From Chlorokybus atmophyticus (lineage: Eukaryota > Streptophyta > Chlorokybophyceae > Chlorokybales > Chlorokybaceae), in assembly GCA_009103225.1 (NCBI GenBank), contig RHPI01000797.1:507764-571763 (forward strand): 64,000 nucleotides of DNA. The letters run 5' to 3'. Below are positions 34,261 to 48,083 of this stretch, one piece after another (the stretch's first letter is position 1; each line of letters opens with the position of its first letter). The position numbers and the translations under genes were made by a program. The notes below the pieces were generated by a model, which searched no databases, was not told the DNA's origin, and saw nothing but the letters and a program-made list of their open reading frames with translations.

Positions 34261-35100
34261 TGGTGCACTTGGAGTTTGTCAACACGGGTTAGGTTCCGCG
34301 ATCTTGGCATCTAACACGTGGTTTCTAACCGGAATTTCACCTTGTGTGCCGGGGAGGACGTCGTTACCTGACCAGCTGGTAACTGGAGACAGCTGGTCCC
34401 CTCGTTTCGAAGGGGATAAAGGGATAAACCTCAGTTCCGGGGTTTATCTGGTTATGTCGACCGGAACCGGTTCGGGTTACACATGAATGACGTAACACAG
34501 GCATTCGCTGCGTTATGCATCGCATTGAGCCACAACGGTTGAATTTGCTGATGTGGCCCACATTGTGCCGAAGAGCAAGACCTGACAGCCGGTACTGGGC
34601 GTAACTGGGCAACTCACACGTGGCACTGGCGTCGCCAACATGGACATGGGCGATTGGCAGGTCGCGGCTGGCCAAGAAACAGCCTGCCGGCCACATGCAT
34701 TGGTGGTTCGAGGCGACAACCACCGCTTTGCGAGCGCTGGCCGGTAGCAAGTAGTATTGCTTCGTAACGGCGACCTGCCGGTCTGCTAGCCGGGCAGAAT
34801 CTACTCGTTAACCCGATGCGGAAGTTGTTGAACATTCCAGAGGATTGCGGTCCGGCCAGTCAAGGACAGCGTGTGGCCGTCGTAAAATCCGGTGTCTCAT
34901 CAACACCCTTCCACATTCAGGCGGACATTAACCGGCAGGGGGTGATGCAGAAGCTCGCCCTGCAACAGGCAGCGCGTGCCTTGCTTTCAACTGCGCAGCA
35001 CTGTGTCCGGATGATTGACCATTGCCCGATGCATGGAGTCGTTGCGTGTCACGTGAACAGTATTGGCCGTGCCGTTACACCTGGATACCGGGGGAGAAGG
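34261..35100. other. No recognised gene
   Basis: Short frames on both strands, no domain or splice-consistent chain. Confidence 0.5.
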
Positions 35101-35279
35101 GGAGGGGGGGGGGGGGGGGGGGNNNNNNNNNNNNNNNNNNNNNNNNNNNNNNNNNNNNNNNNNNNNNNNNNNNNNNNNNNNNNNNNNNNNNNNNNNNNNN
35201 NNNNNNNNNNNNNNNNNNNNNNNNNNNNNNNNNNNNNNNNNNNNNNNNNNNNNNNNNNNNNNNNNNNNNNNNNNNNNNN
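35101..35279. other. Poly-G run and assembly gap
   Basis: Poly-G to 35122, then 157 N (35123-35279). Confidence 0.98.
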
Positions 35280-35423
35280 GGGTTAAAAATCATACAACCC
35301 TGCCCCCTTGACGAAACAATTCATCTATGAAATTAAACAGGTTATTCTGTTAGTAGCGTAAACATTGATAATTGAGAAAAAACAAGCGTCATATTGCTTG
35401 TCATCTTGCCAAGATGCCATATT

Positions 35424-35544
35424 AATGTATGCTGAGATGGTAAAATTGTAATGTGTCATTCATATGCATAACACAATTAAGTTTGTCAAACATTTATATA
35501 CAGGTTAGACCATTTGTTTTTATCTTACCATCTCAGCATACATT
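35424..35544. repeat. Perfect 20-bp inverted repeat with 81-bp spacer
   Basis: AATGTATGCTGAGATGGTAA at 35424-35443 and its exact complement at 35525-35544, in AT-rich sequence. It could be a small MITE or a precursor-like hairpin. Confidence 0.75.
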
Positions 35545-35937
35545 GGCAAGTAATAATGTATTTTTCATTAAAGATTGCTCATATTACATTGAAAGGCGTT
35601 ATGGTTGGTCTACCTATAATTTTAGGCTTTTAATAAAAAGGGTTTTTATGATTAGATTCTTTCTACGGTAAGCTAATATGATCACTTTAAGTTTCATCAC
35701 TTTTAAAAAGCCGTTCATAACATGCACGCAAACCATATGGCATAATTGCACAATAAGCACGTGCATGCGTAGCATGCATACAATGCATATCAAACGGCAT
35801 CACACACATGGATAAAACATGCCGCATGTTTGCATACACGCATGTGTAGCACGTAACATGTGATCGTGTTGATTACATAAATGCCTGCATAAAACATGCT
35901 ATGAAATTGAATGTAGATATAGCCAAACCGTGAATTA

Positions 35938-36062
35938 CATGACGACATGCCATAATACAGTGTCGTTACCGCCGCTCTAAGGCAGGCGTTTTCTCAGCAC
36001 GTGACAACATGCCGCAATATAGTGTCATTATCGCCGCTCTAAAGCAAGGTCGTTTCAGCACG
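35938..36062. repeat. Tandem duplication, about 62 bp x 2
   Basis: Both units contain 'acatgcc', 'cagtgtc' or 'tagtgtc', 'gccgctctaa' and end in 'tcagcacg'. It lies just upstream of the TRIM at 36096. Confidence 0.7.
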
Positions 36063-36095
36063 CACACCATAATTACGTTTTCGCATGTTGGGCAT

Positions 36096-36602
36096 TGTCA
36101 TGACTTAGGATACATTATGACAGACCTCACTTATGGTACTGTCTTTTGCTACCATAGTCTAGTGGTCAGGCCCCAAATGTTACAATGGTATCGGAGCTTG
36201 ACGTCTATGGTTCAATTCCCGTAACAAATTGAGGCAGATCCAAGGCAAAAACAAAAACATTTGAGGCGGCTTGCCCTAGGCTGGGCGCGGGATCACGACC
36301 TGCGCGCCGAGTTAGTTCAACGTAAGGCCGTATGAGCGGTCGTGCTGCGATGGCAGGTCGCGCGGTGAGGATGGCCGTTCGATCGGTCAGGACCGTTCGT
36401 GGGCCAGATGCAATAGGCCGCGGGCAGACTCATCGAGGCACGGCCGCGAACACGGCAACGTGGGCTAGTGCCTCATTGGATTATGAGGAACTCATGGGTG
36501 TAATTGGGGAGGAATGTCACGAATTGGGATAATTTGTGACAGACCTCACTCATGGCAGCGTCTTTTACTACCATAGCCTAGTGGTTAGGCTCAATTGGTA
36601 CA
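36096..36602 (+). mobile_element. Complete TRIM, family 1
   Basis: 507 bp with LTRs of 89 bp (36096-36184) and 88 bp (36515-36602), both TGTCA...TACA. A perfect 5-bp target duplication GGCAT flanks it (36091-36095, 36603-36607). Primer site TGGTATCGGAGC (36186-36197) and a polypurine stretch GGGGAGGAA before the 3' LTR. The internal part has a 66-codon Arg/Ala-rich frame (36332-36532). The LTR contains a tRNA A-box-like TAGTCTAGTGG (36155) and the leader a B-box-like GGTTCAATTCCC (36209). It depends on enzymes from other elements. Confidence 0.93.
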
Positions 36603-36726
36603 GGCATGCGCATGTGCACAAGTTATGCTTTTATGGTAAGTAAGTAAATGCTGTACAACTTCACACATGTATAAGGTATACTTGAAGATAATCTTGGTAC
36701 CACGCACACGCGCAGGCGCTTGCACT

Positions 36727-37314
<588 letters not shown>

Positions 37315-38610
37315 CACCTTGAAACACCCCCCTCCCTGTATATGCATGATTGTTGTCATGATGTTTTCCTAGACTATGACTACTGGTCAGGAACAAGGGC
37401 TTCTGTGAGGCAGTCTGCATTGCAGACACTTGTCACCCGCAGTGCACCACTGCCACCCCTCAAGCGTGCAGCCAAACTGCGACCACAAGGTCCCCAACAT
37501 ACGCCTCACGGGCTGGCAAGCATGCAGGACCCGGCACGACACAATGACAGCACACTTTGAGCTTGCACGAGCCCAAGGCGCACCTCTTGCCAAGAGCTTC
37601 TACTAATACTCCAACTCCACCACGCCAAGCAGCAATGTGCTGCCCCCTGTCTTGCACATTGCCTGGTGATGGTATACACGTACTGTGTGATGTATGCTGA
37701 AAAGGGCAGCATGGCGGCGGCGGCTGGTGGACAGAGCAGCGCCTGTCCCCTCAGCGGTTCGCTGTTTGCGACGACGCAGAAGCATCATGCTCATCCTGAA
37801 TGCGTCATCCTGGCCTAAAGTGACGTGAAAGCTGTCGCAAGCTGACGGCTTTGATGGAGTGGACAAGCGCAGGAGTGGGCATGCAGTGGGTTGATGGCAG
37901 CCTGGCATTGCGACGCAGCCCTGAAATGGGCAAGCTTCGTGTCTATGGACGGTGTCGTAGACTTCCGCCCTTGGTGGTGGTGGTTGCGCGAGGCGGCTGC
38001 CGCAAGGTGCTGCTGCCGCTGGCTATGCACTTGCGTGCGTAATTCAGCCATGCTGTCGTGTAGCACAGCGCTTGAGGGAGCAGCTATACTGGCTTTGATG
38101 ATTTGAGCTTGGGGCGAAGGAGTTGCAGCTGCGCCTACCGACCGCAGCTGCCGCCCTTGGAAGCGACCAGCTGTGACGCTGGGATCCACAGAGGTGCGTG
38201 TATGATCTAGCCGTAGCATGCAAATGGGTGCCTTTGACAATGTTAAAGAGCATTGCGTTGTTCAATGTTGGGATTATCACCAAAACTCGCCTTCTGTTGC
38301 TTGGCTGCGCCGTAATATGTTCGTTTGCCTGCTGTTTTGTGCATGGGCGTCAACAAGCTGTCACGTTGGGCTGTGCCTCCTTCGCAGCACAGCCGCCCAA
38401 TTTGGCACCACTACGGCTACTGTCTCATTGCAAGCGCAGCAATGCTATGCAGTTGTAGTGCATGCTGCATTCTAAAGTCTAGTCTGTTGGTCTCTCAGTC
38501 GGTTGTGCACCAACACAGAACTTGTCTTAAAGCAACCTTGAACACCAGTAGCTTGCCTCACAGTTCAATCAGGCTGAAGCCTTACCCTTGTCGTCTGTGT
38601 AGGCCAGGAC
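37315..38610. other. No firm gene; possible exon at 37376-37488
   Basis: After 'ttttcctag' an open stretch reads YDYWSGTRASVRQSALQTLV and ends near a 'caag/gt' donor. It could be an upstream exon of the next gene; without a transcript this is weak. The rest has short frames only. Confidence 0.25.
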
Positions 38611-40190
38611 ATGGCGTGCGACTACAGCCTGTTTCAGGATCCGGAGAATTTCCGTGATCCTGAAAGCGGAACTCCATGTCCAAACAGTACTACATTCCAG
38701 GATGCTCTGCTCGACGAGTCACCAGGCACGCGGCCAGCAGAGCGGTCCACAGCAGCACCTGCTGCCAACATCAGGTCGCTGTCGCTACCATTGAAGAAGC
38801 TTTCGTCTTTGGGCCGTGCCGGTACCCGTGAGGAAGAGCAAGAGGTCCAGAAGAGCTTTATTCGCAGAACGGACACACCTCCCTCAGCCACGCACGGCGA
38901 GTCTCGCCGTGCGGCCACCATCGGCGCACGTGCTGACGGCCGTTCCTCACCTGATAATGCTGCCAGCACCATTGCCAAGCGCAATGCATCAAGCAGCGTG
39001 GAGCTCAGCCAGTCAGGCGTGGCGCACGTTGGATTCTCAACGCACCATTCGTCCTCGCGTATCCCTTCTCCCATCAGGCAGCCATCCACCATGCTGTATG
39101 GCACCGTATCCACTGAAGGGCCAGCAACTCTACAGCACCTGGAACCTGTCAGTATCGGTGGGCCTCAAGCAGGGCCTGCCGTTGTCCCTCGTGACAAGGA
39201 CAACGATGAGGCAGAAGAGCAGAAGGGCTCGCTTGTCATATCACTCAAGGACTGGCTCTCCCCTCATGCTGCTTCTCCAGGGTCCGCTTCCGCAGGGTCT
39301 GGTGCGCAACAGTTGTGTGTGTGTATATGTACTGTGCTATTGTGTTATGTACTTGTGACAAGTGTTTTGAGCAGCAGTTACCAGCACTGTTGCGTGCAGG
39401 GCAAGTTGCGTAGGTTTGTGCTGATTACGCGGCATGCATTGCAGTTTGTATGAGGCTGATGGAGATTCGCGTATGCACAGAAGCTAAAAACATTGAAGGT
39501 GCCTTGCTTTGCATATCTTAGCAATGAGCATGTACCTGGAGTATCTAAACCATTCATCGCAGGTTGCACCGCCCCCATGCTTAATCACATGGCAAGATTT
39601 CACGTATGTACAGCGCGTCAAGTATGAACACGAGGTGAGGCACACACCCACACAGACGCGTGCACAGGATCGCGCATGCACATGCACGCACACTCGTGCA
39701 CGCGCGCTTACAAGCACAAGGACGTGCGCGGGTCTCTTGTGTGATTGTACGCAAGCACACATACGTATGTGCGAGCGCACAGCTCCGCACATGCTCACAG
39801 TCACGTGCACATGTGCAGTTGCGTGTATGCGAGACATGTATGCACACTTTCACACACATGTATGCATGCATGTCGGTGTGTGAGCGCGTTCTCGTACATG
39901 CACACATGCACGCAAGAGCTGTCGACACTTGGAAGTATGGCGGCCGCAAAATTGTTTTTTGCTGTATGGATAATGTACGCACAATGACACATGTTGTCTT
40001 GCAAGTGGTTGACGTTCCCAAGGCAGTGGTAAAGTTTTTCAAGAGGTTGCTGTGCATGACTGACCATGTAAAGGAGCCAGTGTTGCACAAGCTAACTGAC
40101 TTTACAGGCCGCTCTGACAGGCTACTTGTTCTCTCGGTGTGCAAAGCCTGGTGCACTGCTTTGCATTGCTCGTCAGTGCTTGCAAACTAG
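38611..40190 (+). CDS. Hypothetical multi-exon gene, Ser/Pro-rich N-terminus
   Basis: A long open frame starts at the ATG at 38611 (MACDYSLFQDPENF) and stays open to about 39310. Its composition suggests an intrinsically disordered region (SSVELSQSGVAHVG, RIPSPIRQPSTM). A convincing small exon follows: acceptor 'catcgcag' near 39562, coding LITWQDFTYVQRVKYEHE, donor GAG/gtgagg at about 39633. The next about 290 bases are an alternating TG/CA tract typical of introns here. Then an open frame reads DTWKYGGRKIVFCCMDNVRT and runs to the stop at 40188-40190. Exon limits, apart from the small exon, are uncertain. No family recognised. Confidence 0.4.
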
Positions 40191-40199
40191 CTTTCCTGC

Positions 40200-41700
40200 T
40201 GACTGCTCGACTTAGGCCCCCCTGGGACAGAGAATTTGGGCTGAAATGTACTGGCTTAGCACATTAGGGCTTACCAGCTTGCGTGTGAAGCAGTGCACAA
40301 TCTCAGAATATGCTTTGATCGTCATACAGTGGTGCAAAAAACATTTATGTTGCATATGTGTGGTCTGTTGTAATGGAGTGGCCCTGTTGTTATCGAATGT
40401 TGATGAAATGTCACGCAAATTTGACTTATAAAGATAGCCAAATTATGGTATACTTAAGGTAAGCATAGGGTAAGTAACTTACCTAACTGGCACAGCAGCT
40501 CGTGTGGGCAGGTAGTGATAAACGTGTGCATGTACATGCATGTCTATCGGGGAAGGCTAGTAGCTGGTAGTTTAGTGCAGTAGATTAGCCCGGTGGTGAC
40601 AACGATGAAATGTGTACTAGTGTGCAAGTAATGCTTGAGTGGTTGTGATGCATTGCATGCGTGTGCCTAATAGCATGTCATATATCCTGTACACATCGGG
40701 TTACACGGGTGGGTCGTGCTGAAATCCTCAGTCTGAAACGGTTCTGGGTATGCCTGCCTAACGGCCTGCTAGGCTATTAGCAAGGTCTCATGTAAGACCC
40801 AAGGGGGCTCTAGAGAGCCTCCCGCCAGCCGCCATAGCCATCACTTCGTTGAAGGCAACTTGATGGATAGCGGTTGCGGCGGCAATGTTTGTGACGGCCA
40901 AGGGGTGCGTGGTCAGGAAGTCGCTGTTTGAGTAGGTATTCTGTGGCGTTAGCTCTCTCCTCAGGCTTCACTCAAGCCCCAGTGAGTCACATCTTAGTAG
41001 CCTCTGATGCATGTTTGCGTCTTGCTTGCACTGTGGCAGCTTCAAGCTAAGTTAGTGTCATCATGCTGTGTGCTGTTCATGATGATCTGGCGTGTTGTAT
41101 GTGGGCTATGTGTGACTATGTATTGTCACTCCTATAAGGCTGGCAAAAGTCGTTCTCCGTTCCTTACTTATGTTGGTAAGAACGGACCAAGTGGGATTTT
41201 CCATGTTATAAGAGAAGGTAAGTGCTTATGGCGTGTGCTCTCATGCGGTCCGCACTTGAGCCTATGAGGGCCTTTAGTGATGATAAACATACACATTGGC
41301 ATTGATGCTAAGCTAGCACAGAGCTGGTCAATGCCTTTGGCATGTGAGCCTTCGTTATTGCATGGCAAGTTGCCACATGTGTGACAGTTGCAAGGCAAGT
41401 GATGCTTATGGGAAATCCGCAAGTACATGTGTGCTAGGGGAGCCCAAGTTTGTGATTCCGAGGTAGGATTGTTATTCATATAAAACTCCACAGTGGTTTA
41501 ATGCTTCCGAGGTGGAGTTTGCAGGTTCCGATGTTGGAACAAGGTTAGGGCATAGGTGGCCTTAGACATCCTGTGTGGCAGGTCGGGAGAGCAGCATGTG
41601 GTATAAATGCTAATTTGCATATTTGGCAATGATCCGATCAATAATTTTCAATACATCAGTGTGTGTTTGCCTTACAAGAGGGCCACTTGTAAATGGGGGT
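40200..41700. other. No recognised gene
   Basis: Short frames only; no repeat family recognised. Confidence 0.5.
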
Positions 41701-41705
41701 GCGTA

Positions 41706-41850
41706 TGTCATAACATGGTATGAGTCGTGATTAAATGGCATGTGGCTCCTCTTATGGCAGCGACTTTTGCTGCTGCCGTAGCCTAGTGGTTAAGACGCCG
41801 ATGCTGAGCGGCAGAGGTTCGAATCCCATGAGGACCGGAACTGCTAGTTG
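41706..41850 (+). repeat. TRIM-related LTR fragment with tRNA-like A and B boxes
   Basis: It starts TGTCATAACATGG and shares 'tatggcagcg.cttttgct' and 'tagcctagtggtta' with the LTRs at 36096 and 36515. It contains TAGCCTAGTGGTTAAG (41779) and GGTTCGAATCCC (41816), strong matches to the tRNA A and B boxes. No second LTR was found, so it may be a solo or partial copy, or a tRNA-derived SINE head. Confidence 0.55.
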
Positions 41851-42351
41851 CCGTGCAATTGGTCCAAGCAACTATTGGCAAATCAAGTACTGAAAGCACC
41901 GTATGGGTACCATCACTAATAATCTACTTGTAGACGATAATGTGCTGTGTGGCTTTACTGCCGACGACGCCAAGTGTCACCAGTCACAAAACGCAAAAAA
42001 TGTTGCCACTTTCTGAACTTTGCATTAACTATATCAGTGGCCGATACTTAATATCTTTCATTGTACATCATGTATTTCATTATTAATGTGTCAATAATAT
42101 CAACAATGCATATAATATTCACAACAGTAAACAACTGATATTCAAGCTTGAACGCAACTAGATTTGCTGGCGGCGGTGGCCTGAATGTCAGCGGCAGAGG
42201 CGGCGCTGGCTGGGGCGGCGCTGGCAGCGGCAGGTGGTGGAGGCGTCAGCAACGTTGTGCGGAGTACGCAAAGTGACTGGATGGGTGTGCATCCATCCAC
42301 ACGCAGGCAAGCACACTCGCACAGACAGTCAGCAGCCCCTCCCTCCTACCN

Positions 42352-43130
<779 letters not shown>

Positions 43131-44220
43131 GCTACTGTTAAGTAGTAAACGCAAAAGCCTTGAACCTATCCACCACGCGCATATACCATCGGCTTGCCAC
43201 TTCTGCGGTTTGCGCCGTACACCAAATGCATCGGTGGGAGCTCATACCAAATTGCCTGCAACACAAAGTTAGGGTCTGTGGTATGACGTGAACAGCCTAG
43301 TAGGCTTGCAAGTGAGTGATGTGCATGCTGTGACAGCCTCGCCTTAGCAATCTTGGTTGTCTTACTTGTGCCATCGCATTGGAGATGTTAGCATCCACGA
43401 TAACATGAAAAATCTGGCTTCCATCAGTATGAATGCAGTGCACTGAAGAACCGAGTGCTTACTGCTATGTCTGACAGCACACGCATATTGCATGCACATG
43501 GACACGCACGCTCGCTCACGCCGTGTGTGCTACAGTTATGGCGTCATTTAATGGCAGGGACGTCGACGAGGATGACGTGCAGCGTGAAGCAACCACAAGC
43601 ACCGCTAACAACAATTGATAATTTGGTCGCACGCAAACATGAAGTGCGGTCCAAGAGTATGCGCACCAAATACAACAGCGGTCTTAAACCATACTCGACC
43701 AGTGTTGGGCTGATCAATGCTGTAAGCTATGACAAAGTCAATTATGTATAGGCCGCTCATGCATAGGAATGGTGCGCTGGGCGGTAACTTCTCAATCGTA
43801 TCGACATCAACACCGCGAAAACCTGTATATAACCATGTATGGCGCGGATGTCCGCACCAGGGGGCAGTAGCGCGCGGTGGAAGCCGCTTACTAGGGTAAA
43901 AACCTTGCGTATAACCGCGAAAACCAACCATGGTCCGGATTCCCTCGATAGTCACCACTGGTTTAGCGCTGATCGCGCCGATTTGGTTTGATAATAGTTA
44001 AAGCTTAATATGGTTGATGGAGTAGCTTAAGAAGCAACATGAAAAAACAAATTAGCATTATTACCGTGCAGACGACGTTACCCAATTCGTTTGTCTCCAA
44101 CCGTACTCAAACCGGGGCATGCGGCATAGAATTGAGACGTTTTGCCGGCTGCACCATGCGGTCGCTCGTGGTACATCCGGCAAATGAGGACTATTATAAA
44201 GTTTACTCCGCAGTTAGGTT
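43131..44220. other. No recognised gene
   Basis: Short frames only. 'aaccatggtccg' and 'accatgtatggcgcgg' words (43830-43935) and again 44620-44665 resemble the GGACCA palindromes of the first 6.5 kb, but sparsely. Confidence 0.45.
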
Positions 44221-44465
44221 GCACCTTTTGCCTCACTAAGCCGCGGAGCGAAAGATGCGACATAACTGCCGCCAACTGACCAAAGCTATTGCCCGGTCAC
44301 CTAGAGCATAAGGTGCGCGCCCTAGCTGCGGCCAACTGACCAAGACTATGTCGCGGTCAATTGGCGCAAAAGGTGCGCGACATAATAGCCGCCAATTGCT
44401 TGAGGGTAGTTTTCGGTTAGTTGAAGCAAAAGGTGCGCGGATTTAACTGCGGCCTACTGACCAAA
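44221..44465. repeat. 60-bp minisatellite, about 4 units
   Basis: Units share 'gccaactgacca' and 'aggtgcgcg' at 60-base intervals (for example 44269, 44329, 44389), with increasing divergence to the right. Confidence 0.8.
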
Positions 44466-44821
44466 CGGGTTCGATTCAGCATGTCTGCACTAGAGGCCGC
44501 GCGGCATGGTAAAAAATGTCGTAGTAGACGTGGTTTGCAGTCGTGAACGCCTGGATTGCGGCTTCATTTTGCCGTGTAGACTGGTCGCAGAGTGGTAACC
44601 AGCCGCACCAGGAAATAACCATGGTGCGGACGTCCGCGGCCATGTATCCGCACCATGCTTGGGGCGGATCCCATTGGACCAGCTTTGACGCGACCTCCCT
44701 GGCGCGGCCGGTCGTACCAGGCCTGGTTTGGTTTCGTGGAACCCTAGTGCAGAACGGCTTTCCGCCGTGAAAGCAAGTTGGGGACTTTTTATTGGCTTCC
44801 CAAACAGAAAAATAGAACAAG

Positions 44822-46817
44822 TTGCAGCTGTATGTGAAAAGCCTGCAAGATGCTGCAGAAGACCACGTTGTACGTGACCGAGCACCCGCGGCCATCAATG
44901 TGCGAGCCAGTGAGATTGTTCACAGAGTGCTTGTCAATGCCAAGATGGGCATGGCAGCCGCTGCGAAAAGGTGTGTACATAGTGGTGAGGCAAATATGAC
45001 GAGCTTTGGGCTGCTTCAGTAACAATGCGTGGTGATTGGTTATTTATATTGCATGCAGAGACTTCAGAGGTTGCTTGGCCATTACCAATGCGGAGCAGTA
45101 TTCGTCGGAGCGATATTAGCAAATGCACGAGTATTGATCACAAAAATGTATTAAAGCTAGCCCGGCCAAGCAGGCTGCCTACCTGCGCAACCGGTTAAAG
45201 TTGTGCTTAAATCATACATCCATATATATGTGGTGATGCCAACCCGTGCTTACAATTGTCCCTTATGATACATGTAAGATATGGCGCTCAGGCACGCATG
45301 CATGTGCTGGAGGAGATGTGGCACGTGGATGTGAAGAATGTGACTTCTTCACATATCAGTACAATGACTTCATGGGCCCAGACAAAGCTACCGTTTTCTG
45401 CTTTATCTCACGCAATGGCAAGACGGATGAGGTAAGCTTGAACATGTTACTTGGTATTATGCATGTTGCTCATACGGGTACGGGTAATGCACAGAACGGC
45501 AACACCGAGTACTTTGACGGGTTGTGGCACTGAAACCCTCTCGAGTGCTTGCAGAACGCGATGGCTTTTCATCTCTTCTTCAAGTACTATATTTCAATCA
45601 GCCATCCCATGACTTTTCATCCAAAAGGAACTGGTACATACATATTGGTCATTGTTATGTCACACATGATGTGCGCACAGTGTGTAAGTATGCGAACAAA
45701 GAGGTATGGAACCTCACTGTTTCCGGGAATGAAGGCAGGATAGCCCATTGCGCACCAGCAATACAAAAGCACATGTGAAGCATTTCGCAAGTGTCAGGTG
45801 GTAACAGGACGGGCGAATGTGCACGCTTTGCGTAAGGAATCATCACAGCCGGCGATGAATGCCGGGTAAATCAGCATGTCAATGCCTGTGCATAACTTTG
45901 CATAAGTGCAAGTTCATGTAATGCCAATTAACTACCGCAGTGCAACAGAAGCAGGGGTGAAGCAAAATGGATATTGAATCAATGATCATTTCAGCAGCTG
46001 GACGCGACAACCGGCGCGGTAGTCGCAGGTTTTAGCAACCAAGATCTGAAGACAAAGCATGCCTTGCCTAGATCCCGGTTCCAATTTCCGACTGCCATTT
46101 GAGAGATGATCTCCCCGAGTTTAATGATGCTTTGCGGTATTTAGAGCAGATATACATCCTCTTTCACAACAAAAAACATGAAGTTGTCGTAAACCATGTA
46201 GCATTTATGTAGCGTTGCTTGACTGGCAAAGAAGACGAGAGGGACTTCACTGCTTACTGACATGTAGAGGTGTTGGATTACTTTCGTGTGTTTTAATTTG
46301 CAAGGTAACTACACATCCCTATGTTGCATGACATCATCTTAACTGTGCTCAGTTTGTATTTGATAATGATCCGAGTGTGCCCTAATAGAATGTCGCCATG
46401 CTGCAGCGCGAGCGCATTTAGCTGCGCGATGACATCGCGTATGGCATGCCTGATTTGTGCACATGAGCTATTCCAGACGGAGGCATTCCGAGAGTGGGCT
46501 GGAACTGTTGTGGAGGCACACAACCTGTTCATGCGGGCTACCAACCAATACATTGATCTGCCTGATCAGGTAATACAAGCGGCATGTGCACGTGTTGACA
46601 TGTACAAATACGTGCTGAGTCCATATATAGTCCGCTCATGTGGCCTCTACATTGCGTGCTTGGTGTGCGCTTCAGCGCGCTATACATGATCGTCTTAAGG
46701 TGTACATTACGGAGCAGCGCGAGCTGTTTGCGCGAGTGGCGAGAATTGAGCAAATGTTGGCAGCATCCTCCTCATCCTCACCACAACAAGAAGCGGATAA
46801 GTGCAACTTGTTATAGC
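44822..46817 (+). pseudogene. Unrecognised exon-like coding region, partly decayed
   Basis: Several plus-strand pieces look like exons of one protein. 45246-45431 (ITILPY... region with HACAGGDVARGCEECDFF) ends DE/gtaagc. A 65-bp intron is followed by acceptor 'gcacag' at about 45497 and NGNTEYFDGLWH, a TGA, then ECLQNAMAFHLFFKYYISIS, ending TGT/gtaagt. After 'atttcag' (about 45989) comes QLDATTGAVVAGFSNQDLKT, then EFNDALRYLEQIYILFHN and a frame with FREWAGTVVEAHNLF ending CAG/gtaat. The last piece after 'cgcttcag' reads ITEQRELFARVARIEQMLAA and ends at a TAG near 46815. In-frame stops occur in the middle. A transposon-derived protein or a dying host gene both fit. 44822-45022 may be an upstream exon. 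Confidence 0.35.
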
Positions 46818-47563
46818 AGAGGTGTTTGTAATGACTTTCATACTCGTTGTAGCACTGTATGCAGCTGGTTAGCAGGCAGCGGCATGAACATCTGACGCGC
46901 AAGGGGCCCCTCCTGCCGCTGCGGCAGCGCGCAAACCACCGCAGTACACCCTGGCGATGAACCTGACATCTGTTGTAGAGATTTGGACAGAGTTTGCGAA
47001 AGGCATAAAAGGCGGACCAGCTGTAAGGTAGTTGAAGCGGCTGTACACAATCTTCTGGCGAGTAGGGATGAGCATTTGCGCAAGCTTTCAACAAGCGCAG
47101 TGTGCTATATAAAGCAATTGATGTGAACGCTCGAAAGGATTCCATTTCTTGAAAAATAAAGGAGGAGGCAGCTTTCGCATGGGACAAGTATTGTGAGACC
47201 ATTCCCACGACAAGGGGAAGCGGCGGCGAGCGATAACAGACTTTGTCGACATGCTTAACAAACGTGCAACGCCACACAGCATTGAAGAGGATGGAGAGGT
47301 GGCTTAGGTCACTCATCATGTTCGTGCACATCATGTAGATAATGTACATGTGCTTGTATATGCGCGCGTGTGCGCGTACATGTGCCGCCGTACATCTGTT
47401 TGCACATGGGAACGCATGTATGCAAATCATACATTCATAACCATCATATGTTACGTAATCAGCTACTACTACTAGTACTACTACTATAGCTACTACTAAC
47501 CACTATTGAAAAGTTTAAATGCAACAAGCTACGGGAGGTTTAAGCTCTATGACACGGCCAATA
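46818..47563. other. No recognised gene; short (TAC)n at 47463-47500
   Basis: Contains a CTACTA-type trinucleotide run and a TG-rich patch (47340-47380). Frames on the minus strand lack domain features. Confidence 0.5.
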
Positions 47564-48083
47564 TGTAACGGGAAGGTACATTAGATTACCATAAATCGAC
47601 CATGAAAGCACCAAGTCTTTTGTAGTCGAGTGGGCTGTGACATTGGTCATCGGAGCTTGAGTCCCAGGTTCGATTCCTGCCTTGCACACAAATTCCGCGG
47701 TCATTGTTTCTCGATCCCATAACATCGTAAATGGTCATAAGTGCCATCATCGATGGGTCGCAACTTGCCTAATGGCAGTCGCGCCGGCGTTCAGTCGGCG
47801 CGGCAGGACGCAACCTGCCTGTCGCGATGCGACCTGTGGGGCCGGCAGCGGTGCGCTACTCGCGTGTTGACCGGTATGGGCCTAAATTGGCCGGTCCTTG
47901 GGCGGTGGGGCCGGTGACCGACCCTAATCAGAACCCTTGGGATGATACCCCAGCTGATGCGAGGCAGCTGCCGAGGACGTCAGCGTTCTTAAGTGGGGGC
48001 GAATGTAACGGGAAGGTACATTAAATTACCACAAATCGACCATAAAAAGCACCAAGTCTTTTGTGGTCGAGTGGGCTGTGATA
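47564..48083 (+). mobile_element. TRIM, family 2
   Basis: 520 bp with LTRs of about 80 bp (47564-47642 and 48004-48083) starting TGTAACGGG and ending CTGTGACA (last copy CTGTGATA). The primer-site-like TGGTCATCGGAGC follows the 5' LTR and a purine/G-rich AGTGGGGGCGAA precedes the 3' LTR. The internal sequence matches the copy at 11287-11822, including a frame ending ADARQLPRTSAFLSGGECNG. A perfect target duplication was not seen, so it is older or rearranged. TAGTCGAGTGGG (47623) and GGTTCGATTCC (47667) match the tRNA A and B boxes at tRNA-like spacing (44 bases). Confidence 0.88.

Noticed and set aside
41779-41827. Functional tRNA gene
   Set aside because: The A and B boxes are good, but no acceptor stem pairs, and the sequence is part of a repeated LTR-like unit.
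44476-44898. 140-codon minus-strand frame
   Set aside because: Two overlapping minus frames are open here, neither with a domain, and the composition is not protein-like.
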